Of a DNA stretch of 50,643 nucleotides, positions 41,951 to 50,197 are shown piece by piece. The notes under the pieces were generated by a model. That model was not told the DNA's origin. It worked only from the letters and a program-made list of their open reading frames with translations, and did no database searches. A program made the translations under genes and the position numbers. Within the stretch, counting starts at the first letter, position 1. Each line of letters opens with the position of its first letter. Source of the DNA: an uncultured Roseovarius sp. (GTDB lineage: Bacteria > Pseudomonadota > Alphaproteobacteria > Rhodobacterales > Rhodobacteraceae); NCBI GenBank assembly GCA_947496175.1, contig CANMBU010000006.1, positions 1 through 50,643 on the forward strand. The letters run 5' to 3'.

Positions 41951-43930
41951 ATGACGATCTTCAACGTCTCCAATTCATCTCAACTCATGTCAGCCCTGAA
42001 TCAGGCCAGCGGCGGTGACGAAATCCGACTTGCCAGCGGGGATTATGGGGATTTGAATCTGGATAATGTCTCGTTCAACAGCCCGGTGACGATCACATCT
42101 GCCAATGACAACAACCCGGCTTCGTTTGCGGGGATGGACTTGGACAATGTCAACAACCTGACATTTGATAATGTGGTGTTCGACTACACGTTTAACAAAA
42201 GTGACTCCCTCTGGGGAACGCATTTTTCAATCGACAACAGCAGCAATATCGACATTGAGAATTCTGTCTTCTCCGGTGACCTAGCTCGCGGCATAGGCAA
42301 GGATGATGATGGTTTTGGGTATGGTCGTGGTTTGATCGTTTCCAACTCGTCTGACGTCACTGTTTCAGAGAGCGAATTTTTCAACTGGTGGAAAGCAGCA
42401 AGTTTCATCGAAAGCCAAAATATAAATTTCACGGAAAACGAAATTCATTCCATCCGTTCGGACGGTTTGAACTTCCGCGAAGTGAAGGATGTCCTGGTTG
42501 AGGGTAACTATATCCACGATTTTGACGGCTCTTTGACGTCTGGAGACCACAAGGATTTCCTTCAGGTCTGGACAACCAATACAGACACACCAACGGAAAA
42601 CTTGACCATTCGGGGCAACGTGTTCGACATTGGCGAGGGCACATGGGCGCAAACGATCTTCATGCGCAATATAGAGGGTGAACGCGGCAACACGGATTTG
42701 TATTACCGCAATATCACCATCGAAGATAACACGATCTATAATTCGCATGCGAATGGCATCGTGGTCGGGGCGACTGATGGTCTGGTCCTTCAGAATAACA
42801 CGTTGATTCAGGCTGGTGACCCGGAGACACGGGTAACTGCCGCCTCAAATGTTGCGCCCAGAATTTCCGTGTCCGAAGATTCCAGCGATGTGTACATTGC
42901 CAATAATGCTGCCTCCAGGGTGATTGGATATGAAAGCCAGTCCGACTGGGACGTGCGGAATAATGTCGAGATCCAAAACGACGATCCCAGCGATCCTGGC
43001 TATTATGGCAATGTCTTCAATGCGGGGTCCATCAACACTGGTGCAGGCGTGCATGCCTTTACCGTCAAAGAGGGAAGCATTCTGGATCAGTTTGATGCAG
43101 GGTCTGCCCTTACCCTCAATGGGACGGGTACAATTGGCACGCCCGGCAGTGGCGGTGGTAGCAATAATGATGCACCGGACGCGACTGATGATACGCCGGA
43201 TGCAGGTGGCGATGCGCCAGAAACGCCTGACACAGGCAGCGATACATCCGATACAGGGGATGATACGCCGGATACGTCTGATACAGACACAGACAATAAC
43301 GGTGGCGGCAGCGTCCCTGACAGTGATGCGCGGATCGATGACTTTGTTCTGGATATTGCGGCTCTGGATGGCAGCAATGCGCTGCAACGCGGGGCCGAGG
43401 TTGAGTATTCCGGTTCAAATGCAGCGCTGGATGTGGCAGGCGGCAGATCCTACGTCGATATTGGCCGGCTCACAGATTTTGAAGATTCTGACCAGCTGGC
43501 TTTTGCGATCGAATTCAGTCGCGATGTGGCTGATGGCTCTGACCAGCGCCTTTTGTGGAATCATAAAAAGTTTGGTGTGACACTGGAAGATGACGGCCTG
43601 TCGATCCAGATTGGAAATAATGATGGTGCTTTCTGGGAAGGTATCAAACTGGATGATCTGGGGCTCAACGATACAGACACCCATAAAATCGTTCTTATAG
43701 CTGACGCGGATGCCGACCGGTTGCAGGTCATTGTCGATGATCAACTTGTTCTTGACGAGCAGGATATTGACCTGGAGTTTGCTAACCAGGGTGGTCGTGA
43801 ATGGGGTTGGACTGTTGGTTCCAAATGGGGCAGTAGTTTTGATGGCAATGTGACCGATTTCCGGGTCGAGGCGGATGCCGACTTTGTTGATCCATCTGCT
43901 GTGACCGAAGAGGGCTTGTTCGCCTTTTAA
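41951..43930 (+). CDS. Secreted right-handed beta-helix protein, probable type I secretion cargo
   Basis: A 659-residue acidic protein with no N-terminal signal peptide. Residues about 20-330 are a pectate-lyase-like beta-helix with repeated short strands (NLTFDNVVFDYTF, NIDIENSVFSGD, NITIEDNTIYNSHANGIVVG). A linker of about 60 residues (roughly 400-460) is almost all Asp, Thr, Pro, Ser and Gly. A C-terminal beta-sandwich-like domain (about 490-640, VEYSGSNAALDVAGGRSYVD and WGWTVGSKWGSS) follows. It ends in EEGLFAF, an acidic-then-hydrophobic tail seen in many type I substrates. It has no GGxGxDxxx RTX repeats. It lies right behind a complete type I system and is probably a polysaccharide-binding or -cleaving matrix protein. 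The enzymatic activity is not provable here. Confidence 0.75.
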   Translation: MTIFNVSNSSQLMSALNQASGGDEIRLASGDYGDLNLDNVSFNSPVTITSANDNNPASFAGMDLDNVNNLTFDNVVFDYTFNKSDSLWGTHFSIDNSSNIDIENSVFSGDLARGIGKDDDGFGYGRGLIVSNSSDVTVSESEFFNWWKAASFIESQNINFTENEIHSIRSDGLNFREVKDVLVEGNYIHDFDGSLTSGDHKDFLQVWTTNTDTPTENLTIRGNVFDIGEGTWAQTIFMRNIEGERGNTDLYYRNITIEDNTIYNSHANGIVVGATDGLVLQNNTLIQAGDPETRVTAASNVAPRISVSEDSSDVYIANNAASRVIGYESQSDWDVRNNVEIQNDDPSDPGYYGNVFNAGSINTGAGVHAFTVKEGSILDQFDAGSALTLNGTGTIGTPGSGGGSNNDAPDATDDTPDAGGDAPETPDTGSDTSDTGDDTPDTSDTDTDNNGGGSVPDSDARIDDFVLDIAALDGSNALQRGAEVEYSGSNAALDVAGGRSYVDIGRLTDFEDSDQLAFAIEFSRDVADGSDQRLLWNHKKFGVTLEDDGLSIQIGNNDGAFWEGIKLDDLGLNDTDTHKIVLIADADADRLQVIVDDQLVLDEQDIDLEFANQGGREWGWTVGSKWGSSFDGNVTDFRVEADADFVDPSAVTEEGLFAF

Positions 43931-43981
43931 TCTGTACTCTGTGCAAAAACTGACTGTGGTTGACGGATGATACAACCAGGA

Positions 43982-44014
43982 TTACGCGGAGAGACGACTC
44001 GTCTCTTCGCGTAA
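43982..44014. terminator. Long hairpin after the cargo gene
   Basis: TTACGCG-G-AGAGACG and CGTCTCT-T-CGCGTAA pair over 15 positions (one G-T pair) around a three-base loop. No T-run follows directly, so it may be a processing or stability hairpin rather than a classic terminator. It is 51 bp after the stop at 43930 and 47 bp before the next gene. Confidence 0.55.
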
Positions 44015-44061
44015 ATTCATTAAACTGAGTCAGATAAAGTTAGTGGTGCCGGGACATTCAC

Positions 44062-45459
44062 ATGGCCGACCTTTTGCACAGACAGCCAGCGCGTGCGATG
44101 GCCCCAACAGGGGTTACGCAAAATACAAAGTTATTTGCATTTAGCCTGGTTTTTGTTTTCAGCCTGATTGTTCCAGTCACAGTGAGCGTGGCGGGGTTTG
44201 ATTTCCCAATCTACAGACTTGTTCTGATCCTGTTGTTTTTCCCCAGTCTGTTTCGGTGGCTGGCGGGAAATGCCGGTCGCAAAACAGCCGCGGATTTTTG
44301 TGTTTTGTTTCTGGCGATCTGGGCTGCCTTGTCCTTTGTGGTCCTGCATGGTGTCGGCCAAACTTGGCAGACGATCGGGTTTCACACGCTCGAACTTGTC
44401 GGGTCCTACATGATCGGGCGGTCTTTTGTCCGCACGCCGGATGACTTCTTTCGGGTTTCGAAAACCATGGTCATCATATGTATCGCGCTGTTGCCATTCG
44501 CGCTTTATGAGGCCCTGACCGAGCATAATATGATCCTCAAGTTCTGGAGCTACGTGGGGCCCACATATCGTGATGTGGATCATGAGGTGAGGCTGGGCTT
44601 TGACCGCGTTCAGGGCCCGTTTCAGCATCCTATCCATTTCGGGGTCTATTGTGGCAGCCTGATCGGAGTGGCGTATTTCGCGGCAACATATGGCAAGACA
44701 ATGGGCTTGCGTGTTCTGGTGTTGCTTCTGGTTATCGCCACGGCTTTTTTCTCTCTGTCGTCGGGCCCTCTGGCGGCGATGGTTGCCCAGATCGGGATGA
44801 TTGTCTGGGGGCTGGCTCTGCGACAGGTCAAGCACAAATGGTGGTACCTGTTTGGTGCGCTTGTGTTGATGTATGTCGTGATTGATGTGCAATCTAACCG
44901 CACCCCCTTTGAGGTGATGATCGGATATATGGCGCTCAATGCGCAAACCGGGTTCGGGCGTATTCTGATTTTCGAATACGGTTTGCAGAATGCGTTGGAT
45001 AACCCGATTTTTGGCCTGGGTTTCAACGACTGGGTTCGCCCCCGCTGGATGACCCCGAGCATCGACATGTTCTGGATGGTGTATCCGGTCACCCACGGCC
45101 CGCTGTCCGGTATTCTGCTACTGGCCATGTTCTTTTTTGTTTTCTTCGGCGTTGTCCGCAACAAGATCGAGAGCAAGCGGGTTCAGGAGTTTCGGCTTGG
45201 TTGGGCGATCTCCATGCTTGGCCTGTTCATGGCCGGATGGATGGTGCATTTCTGGAAAGTGCCGTTTGTCTATTATTGCTTCCTGCTGGCTGCAGGAGCC
45301 TGGATGGCGGATTACAAGCAGACCGAAGAGGAAAACCAGCCTTCCGCGCCCGACGACGGCAGGGGACAGATCAGATACTCCCGGTTTGCCGGGGGCACGC
45401 CCGCAAGACCCTCGCATCAGCGCGCTGCGCCAGGCCGCTCTAGCGGTTATTCCATCTAA
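44062..45459 (+). CDS. O-antigen/exopolysaccharide polymerase-like membrane protein (Wzy/ExoQ type)
   Basis: Polytopic inner-membrane protein of 465 residues with ten or more hydrophobic segments. The periplasmic loop near residues 175-200 has the sequence RLGFDRVQGPFQHPIHFGVY, the kind of Arg/His-containing motif shared by O-antigen ligases and polymerases (Wzy_C/ExoQ). A second loop FGRILIFEYGLQNALDNPIF then GLGFNDWVRPRWM matches the other conserved loop. Wzy joins flipped repeat units in the periplasm. The C-terminal 45 residues are hydrophilic and cytoplasmic. The Wzx-like flippase lies convergently next to it at 45494. Confidence 0.88.
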   Translation: MADLLHRQPARAMAPTGVTQNTKLFAFSLVFVFSLIVPVTVSVAGFDFPIYRLVLILLFFPSLFRWLAGNAGRKTAADFCVLFLAIWAALSFVVLHGVGQTWQTIGFHTLELVGSYMIGRSFVRTPDDFFRVSKTMVIICIALLPFALYEALTEHNMILKFWSYVGPTYRDVDHEVRLGFDRVQGPFQHPIHFGVYCGSLIGVAYFAATYGKTMGLRVLVLLLVIATAFFSLSSGPLAAMVAQIGMIVWGLALRQVKHKWWYLFGALVLMYVVIDVQSNRTPFEVMIGYMALNAQTGFGRILIFEYGLQNALDNPIFGLGFNDWVRPRWMTPSIDMFWMVYPVTHGPLSGILLLAMFFFVFFGVVRNKIESKRVQEFRLGWAISMLGLFMAGWMVHFWKVPFVYYCFLLAAGAWMADYKQTEEENQPSAPDDGRGQIRYSRFAGGTPARPSHQRAAPGRSSGYSI

Positions 45460-45493
45460 CGGCTGCAATTAGCCAGCACCCACTCAGCGTGCC

Positions 45494-46906
45494 TCAGGTG
45501 CGCGCTGCAAATTGTTCGCGGACATAACGCTGCAAGTCCTGCATAGAAGCCAGTGCAATCACGATCAGCACCAGAACAATCACATCGGGTCGCACCGGCA
45601 GCGCGGCTGACGCACCTTGCGTCGTGGTGAACCATGTCAGGCCCGCAGCAACAGCGAGGGCCATCACAGAGGTCCCGATTGGAAGCACCATGCGTCCCAG
45701 AGGTAAGCCGACCGACAGCTTAACCAAAATCACAGAGGCCATGTATCCCAGAATTTCCGCAATGGTCGCAATCCAGATGATCACCAGCGGATCCCCTAGG
45801 GCGATGGCAGCGTACCACGAAATCGGGACTGACAGCACACGGAACAGATTGGCGATCATCGCATTGCTTGTGCGGGCATGGGACAGGGCGACAACTGAGC
45901 TACCTGCCTTGAACACGCGGATGGCATGCAAAAAGGCAAACCATGTGATGAGCGGCACCAGTGGTGCGTAGTCAGCCCCCAGCAAAAGATCGACCAGCGC
46001 ATGCCCAAAGGTGAAAATAACAGCCACAACCAAAAGACCGTTCGCCAGGCTGCTTTGCATTGTGGCCATGGCAAGGGTGTGAAAGGCCTGCGCATCGTCC
46101 TTGTGCTTGGTCAGCTGAGGCAAAAAGAAGGATTGCACGCTCTTGGCTACCACCAGCGTCGGGGTAAGTGTCAATGTCACCCCCATGGAAAAGATCGCCA
46201 GCGCGGCCATCCCCAACTCACGGCCGACGACGATTTTCTCTCCGTTGAAGACAATGAAGAGAAAGATATTGTTGATCAGCAATGGCCATCCAAAGTTGAT
46301 CGATTTCAGAACCATGCTGCGGGACAGAGATAATACATAGGGTCTCTCCGCGATAAGATGCGACAATACAAGTGTCGCAAGGGACTGAAACATAATAGAA
46401 AAAAGCATTATCCGAAAATCCCCGAACCACCAGTACAGCGGCAAAACCAACAGGACGGATAAAAAAATCGACAACGACGTGGTGATGATAAATGGCCAAA
46501 ACACCATCTCGCGCTGTTTGCGAAACACGTCGAAATGCATCAGCCCGTTCAGGACAGGCACAACGGCCAGTACCTGATAGGCCCAGCTGACCTCGGGAAT
46601 TCCTAGGAAGTTGGCAATGTAAGGTGCCAGAAAAAACAGGATGGCTGCGGAAACAAGGCTGCGCGCCAGATGAAATCCGTGCAACCCGGCCTGCATCTCC
46701 TTTTTGTGCCCATCAGGATCCTGGATGATAAGCTGCTGGAGCCCTAGCGTGGACATCATTTCCACAACGGCCATGCTGATCGCGAATGTTGCGGCGATGC
46801 CATAATCCTCAACGCCGATCAATCGTGCGATTAGCAGATTCCGGATCAGGGACATTAACGACGTAAACGCGTTACTCGATAAAAGAACGACGGCTTTTTT
46901 GAGCAT
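45494..46906 (-). CDS. Oligosaccharide flippase (Wzx-like, MATE/MVF superfamily)
   Basis: A 470-residue inner-membrane protein with 12-14 hydrophobic segments. The N-terminus MLKKAVVLLSSNAFTSLMSL and IRNLLIARLIGVEDYGIAAT is the typical opening of Wzx/RfbX proteins, with the GxxDYG turn. It should flip the undecaprenyl-linked repeat unit to the periplasm for the polymerase encoded next door. The start ATG at 46906 is followed upstream by a 221-bp AT-rich gap that also serves the divergent SGNH-like gene at 47128; I see no gene or clear motif in this gap. Confidence 0.92.
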   Translation of the reverse strand: MLKKAVVLLSSNAFTSLMSLIRNLLIARLIGVEDYGIAATFAISMAVVEMMSTLGLQQLIIQDPDGHKKEMQAGLHGFHLARSLVSAAILFFLAPYIANFLGIPEVSWAYQVLAVVPVLNGLMHFDVFRKQREMVFWPFIITTSLSIFLSVLLVLPLYWWFGDFRIMLFSIMFQSLATLVLSHLIAERPYVLSLSRSMVLKSINFGWPLLINNIFLFIVFNGEKIVVGRELGMAALAIFSMGVTLTLTPTLVVAKSVQSFFLPQLTKHKDDAQAFHTLAMATMQSSLANGLLVVAVIFTFGHALVDLLLGADYAPLVPLITWFAFLHAIRVFKAGSSVVALSHARTSNAMIANLFRVLSVPISWYAAIALGDPLVIIWIATIAEILGYMASVILVKLSVGLPLGRMVLPIGTSVMALAVAAGLTWFTTTQGASAALPVRPDVIVLVLIVIALASMQDLQRYVREQFAART

Positions 46907-47127
46907 TAAGTTTGCCTGTTTTTGCCAAATTACCTCAATGGTTTGCGATTGATAGAGTGGAATTTGTATTTTTTTACGGCAGGAATGTATGAACCTTGAA
47001 ACAAGAATAAAAAAGGTAGCAGCTTTGAGGCCGACCGCCTAAAATGCATGTGTTTGAAAAACTGACCTCGTGGTGCCAGGGCACTCCATTGAATATGACG
47101 TGTCAGATTTTTGGTTGAAGGTTTGTA

Positions 47128-48147
47128 ATGGTTAGAATTCTGCTTATTTTCTTTGTTGGTTTATGCATTGGTCTGGTTGGTGTCACTGCACTGCCGCATG
47201 ACAAGTATTTCCGGTTCCAGGAACACAGATTGCAAAATACGCGTAAGGCGGACTGGATCTATGAACGCCTTAACTTTGACGATACGCCAGTGGACGTGGC
47301 TTTTATTGGCACGTCGCGAACTGCTGGGGGGATCAGCGGCCCCCTGATCGAAGCTCAATATTGCGAGGCCACAGGCCGTGATATTCGCGTCGTGAATCTG
47401 GGCATGCCACAAACCGGCCGGGATATGGACTATCTGATCGTAAAGGAGCTCCTGAACACAAAAGCCCCTCAACTGGTAATGTTGCAGATTACAGAAATCG
47501 AGGGGCGCAAGCCGCATCCCGGCTTTTTGCAGCTTGCCGATGCCAGTGACATTCTGACGGCTCCGCTCATGATAAATTTCAACTGGCCCAAGAACATTGC
47601 CTCGCTTCCAGGCCGGCAAATGTCATTGTTCAAGACAACTGTCCTGAACGAGCCTGTCCTGCGGGAAGATTTTGATCCCGAGGCGTATTTCGGTGTGGAT
47701 ATGGATCGCACCAAGGGCATCGTGTTGATTGATGGATCTTTTAAGGATCGCGATGTCGTGGTGGATCAGGAAGAGCTCGACAAGGCCTATAAGCGTCGAA
47801 AACGGTCCTTTTCGAAAACCTATTTTCTGCCAAAGCCGCTGCGGTTTCTGGAGTATCGGCTGTCGCGTATCTATCTGGAGCGCATTATCGGCATGGCAGA
47901 ACGCCAGGGAACACAGGTGGCATTCAACTATATGCCGGCCTACCGGTTCGAAGGACCCGTACCGGATCATATCCTGGAGCTCACCCAAGACCAGCAGGTC
48001 TATATGCTCAATCAGGATATCATCAACGATTTCACCATGTGGCTCGATGCCAACCATCCCAATACTAAGGGCAGTGAAATCACCAGTGCAAAGGTCGCGA
48101 CAAATCTTGTCACAGATTACCCTGAGCTTGGGCGTCTGGGCTGCTGA
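47128..48147 (+). CDS. SGNH/GDSL-like periplasmic protein, possible acyltransferase partner of MBOAT
   Basis: A 339-residue protein with one N-terminal membrane helix (ILLIFFVGLCIGLVGVTAL), so membrane-anchored in the periplasm. Block I of the SGNH fold is visible as VDVAFIGTSRTAGGISG (catalytic Ser), block II as VNLGMPQTGRDMDY, and block V as WLDANHPNTKGSEIT with Asp and His. These three residues are the expected triad. SGNH-like proteins such as AlgX, AlgJ and DltD work with MBOAT transferases; here the MBOAT gene is 2 kb further on, on the opposite strand. The start has GAAGG about nine bases upstream. The acyltransferase role is inferred from pattern and context; an esterase is possible. 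Confidence 0.72.
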   Translation: MVRILLIFFVGLCIGLVGVTALPHDKYFRFQEHRLQNTRKADWIYERLNFDDTPVDVAFIGTSRTAGGISGPLIEAQYCEATGRDIRVVNLGMPQTGRDMDYLIVKELLNTKAPQLVMLQITEIEGRKPHPGFLQLADASDILTAPLMINFNWPKNIASLPGRQMSLFKTTVLNEPVLREDFDPEAYFGVDMDRTKGIVLIDGSFKDRDVVVDQEELDKAYKRRKRSFSKTYFLPKPLRFLEYRLSRIYLERIIGMAERQGTQVAFNYMPAYRFEGPVPDHILELTQDQQVYMLNQDIINDFTMWLDANHPNTKGSEITSAKVATNLVTDYPELGRLGC

Positions 48148-48306
48148 GGCCTGGTCTTTCTATGCGTGGTTGAGTTGAACCATGGTGGTATGTCAGGGGC
48201 AGCTGTTGTGGCTTTGACGCATGACAAAAGCTGTTTAATGGTGCATAAGCCGTCGAAATCCAAAGGCTTTTGTCTGTGTGATTCAGAAAGAGGGACCTCG
48301 TTTTAA

Positions 48307-49221
48307 ATGTCCGCGCGGCCTTTGATACATATCGGCTACCACAAGACCGCGACGACCTGGATGCAGCGGCAGTTGTTCACGCCGTCGCACGGGTATCATC
48401 AGATCGCGGATCATGAGGATGTGTTCAGGCATATTGTCGAACCCCATGGGCTGAGGTTTTCCGCCCAAGCCATGCAAGCGCATATCCAACAGGCTCTGCC
48501 ACAACTCAAGACCGGTGAAGTGCCTGTCATCTCGTCCGAGATTCTCAGCGGCCATCCGTTCTTTGGTGGCCGCGAAAGTGATGTTTATGCCGCGCGCCTG
48601 GCCCAGATTGCGCCCGATGCCCGTATCCTGATCTCGATCCGGGCCCAGATGAAAATTCTGCCATCTGTCTATATGCAATACGTGTTGCGCGGGGGCACGA
48701 CCCCGTATCAGGATTTTTTCTCTGCAGAGAACCCGCTTGGATTTTTCACCTTCTCACCAGATCATTTCAAGTATGATCGCCTGGTTGGGCTGTACCAACA
48801 GACCTTTGGCAAAGAGAATGTCTGTGTCGTGATGCAGGAAAGCTTGCGGTCGGATATAAACCGGCTGGCCAAAGATATTGCCGACTTTTCCGGGAACACT
48901 CTGTTTGACGGGCTGAAGACCTCTCAGTCTAAAGAGAATGCAAGTTATCCAGAGTACGCCGTACCGCTTTTGCGGCGGATCAATCATTTAAAGAAGAATG
49001 TGCTCAACCCGACACCTATGTTCAATCTGGGGAGTGTTGCGGACTTTCTGTTTCGGACAGTGGGCTATGCGTGCCGCTCTCAGCCCATGAAGAAAAACTT
49101 CGGAGACCGTCGGCCTGTATCGGACTTCGTTTCAAAGACATTTGATGGATATTACCACGACAGCAATCAGCGCCTGTCGGTCTTGTTGGACAACAAGGTA
49201 GATTTGTCCAAATACAGCTGA
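48307..49221 (+). CDS. Sulfotransferase-like protein (second)
   Basis: A 304-residue cytoplasmic protein with PAPS-binding signatures. PLIHIGYHKTATTWMQRQLF near residue 6 is the 5-prime phosphosulfate loop (Lys-Thr-Ala-Thr-Thr), and ARILISIRAQMKILPSVYMQ near residue 100 is the 3-prime phosphate region (Arg and Ser). It differs from the first sulfotransferase at 20599 in length and outside these motifs, so the two may act on different positions. Together with uronic acid synthesis they suggest a sulfated, acidic polymer. The gene lies between the SGNH-like protein and a glycosyltransferase on the same strand. Confidence 0.83.
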   Translation: MSARPLIHIGYHKTATTWMQRQLFTPSHGYHQIADHEDVFRHIVEPHGLRFSAQAMQAHIQQALPQLKTGEVPVISSEILSGHPFFGGRESDVYAARLAQIAPDARILISIRAQMKILPSVYMQYVLRGGTTPYQDFFSAENPLGFFTFSPDHFKYDRLVGLYQQTFGKENVCVVMQESLRSDINRLAKDIADFSGNTLFDGLKTSQSKENASYPEYAVPLLRRINHLKKNVLNPTPMFNLGSVADFLFRTVGYACRSQPMKKNFGDRRPVSDFVSKTFDGYYHDSNQRLSVLLDNKVDLSKYS

Positions 49222-49261
49222 CCATGTTTTGTGCTGACATATCAACCAGAGATTTGCCGTA

Positions 49262-50179
49262 ATGAGTACACCCAAAGTTTCCATAATTGTCGTGAGCTAC
49301 AACACTCGTGAGATGACGCTGGAATGTCTCAGATCGGTCAAGGCGCAGACCACTGAGCCCTATGAGCTTATTGTGGTCGACAACACGTCTTCGGACGGGT
49401 CCGCTGAGGCGATTGCCAAGGAGTTTCCGGAATTCGAGCTTTTGGCAGAGACAGAAAACCATGGGTTTGCGCTGGCCAATAACATCGCGGCCAAACGGTG
49501 TACGGGAGAATATATCCTTTTGCTCAATCCGGACACGATCGTGCTGGATGGGGCTATAGACAAGCTTTTGGCTTTTGCCGAAATGCGCCCGGAGGCCAGG
49601 ATATGGGGCGGCAAGACGCTCTATGGGGACCGGTCGCTCAACCCGACCAATGCCTGGCGGCGCATGACCTTGTGGGGTGTCATCAGCCAGGCTCTGGGCC
49701 TGTCCAGCGTTTTCCGCCAAAGCGCGCTTTTCAATCCTGAAGCCATGCCATCCTGGGACCGCGAGACCGAGACAGATGTTGATATTGTCACGGGGTGCTT
49801 TTTGTTGATGAAGCGTGATTTCTGGGAAAAGCTGGGCGGGTTTGATCCGCTCTTTTTCATGTATGGCGAAGAGGCGGATTTATGTTTGCGGGCCAAGGCG
49901 CTTGGAGCCAGCCCGCGGATCACACCAACCGCCCAGATCGTGCATTATGCGGGGGCCTCTGAAAAGGTGCGCTCAGACAAGATGGTACGGCTTCTGCGTG
50001 GCAAGATGACCCTGATCAGGCAGCATTTCCCGAAATGGCAGCGCCCGATTGGGCGATTCATTTTCCAGTTCTGGCCGCTGTCGCGCAAGATCGGCCTGAC
50101 AGTTCTGCGCCGGTCAGAAGGTGCACGCATCTGGGGCGAGATCTGGCAGCGGCGGTCTGAATGGAAAGACGGCTACTGA
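49262..50179 (+). CDS. Glycosyltransferase family 2 (rhamnosyltransferase-like)
   Basis: A 305-residue GT-A enzyme of the WbbL/RfbN type. VSIIVVSYNTREMTLECLRS and YELIVVDNTSSDGSAEAIAK bind the nucleotide sugar. LLLNPDTIVLDGAI holds the metal-binding N-P-D motif, and VDIVTGCFLLMKRDFWEKLG with FDPLFFMYGEEADLCLRAKA carries the catalytic Glu/Asp pair. No membrane helix, but a basic C-terminus (RRSEGARIWGEIWQRRSEW). Enzymes of this kind often add rhamnose, yet no rhamnose synthesis genes other than an RfbC-like one are here. It is the last gene before the end of the convergent MBOAT gene. Confidence 0.9.
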   Translation: MSTPKVSIIVVSYNTREMTLECLRSVKAQTTEPYELIVVDNTSSDGSAEAIAKEFPEFELLAETENHGFALANNIAAKRCTGEYILLLNPDTIVLDGAIDKLLAFAEMRPEARIWGGKTLYGDRSLNPTNAWRRMTLWGVISQALGLSSVFRQSALFNPEAMPSWDRETETDVDIVTGCFLLMKRDFWEKLGGFDPLFFMYGEEADLCLRAKALGASPRITPTAQIVHYAGASEKVRSDKMVRLLRGKMTLIRQHFPKWQRPIGRFIFQFWPLSRKIGLTVLRRSEGARIWGEIWQRRSEWKDGY

Positions 50180-50197
50180 GACATTTCGCATCACGCT

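Noticed and set aside
43137..43320. Asp/Thr/Pro-rich repeats in the cargo protein considered as RTX repeats
   Set aside because: The repeats are TPDT/DAPD-like with no GGxGxDxxx pattern, so they are a flexible linker, not a calcium-binding RTX block.
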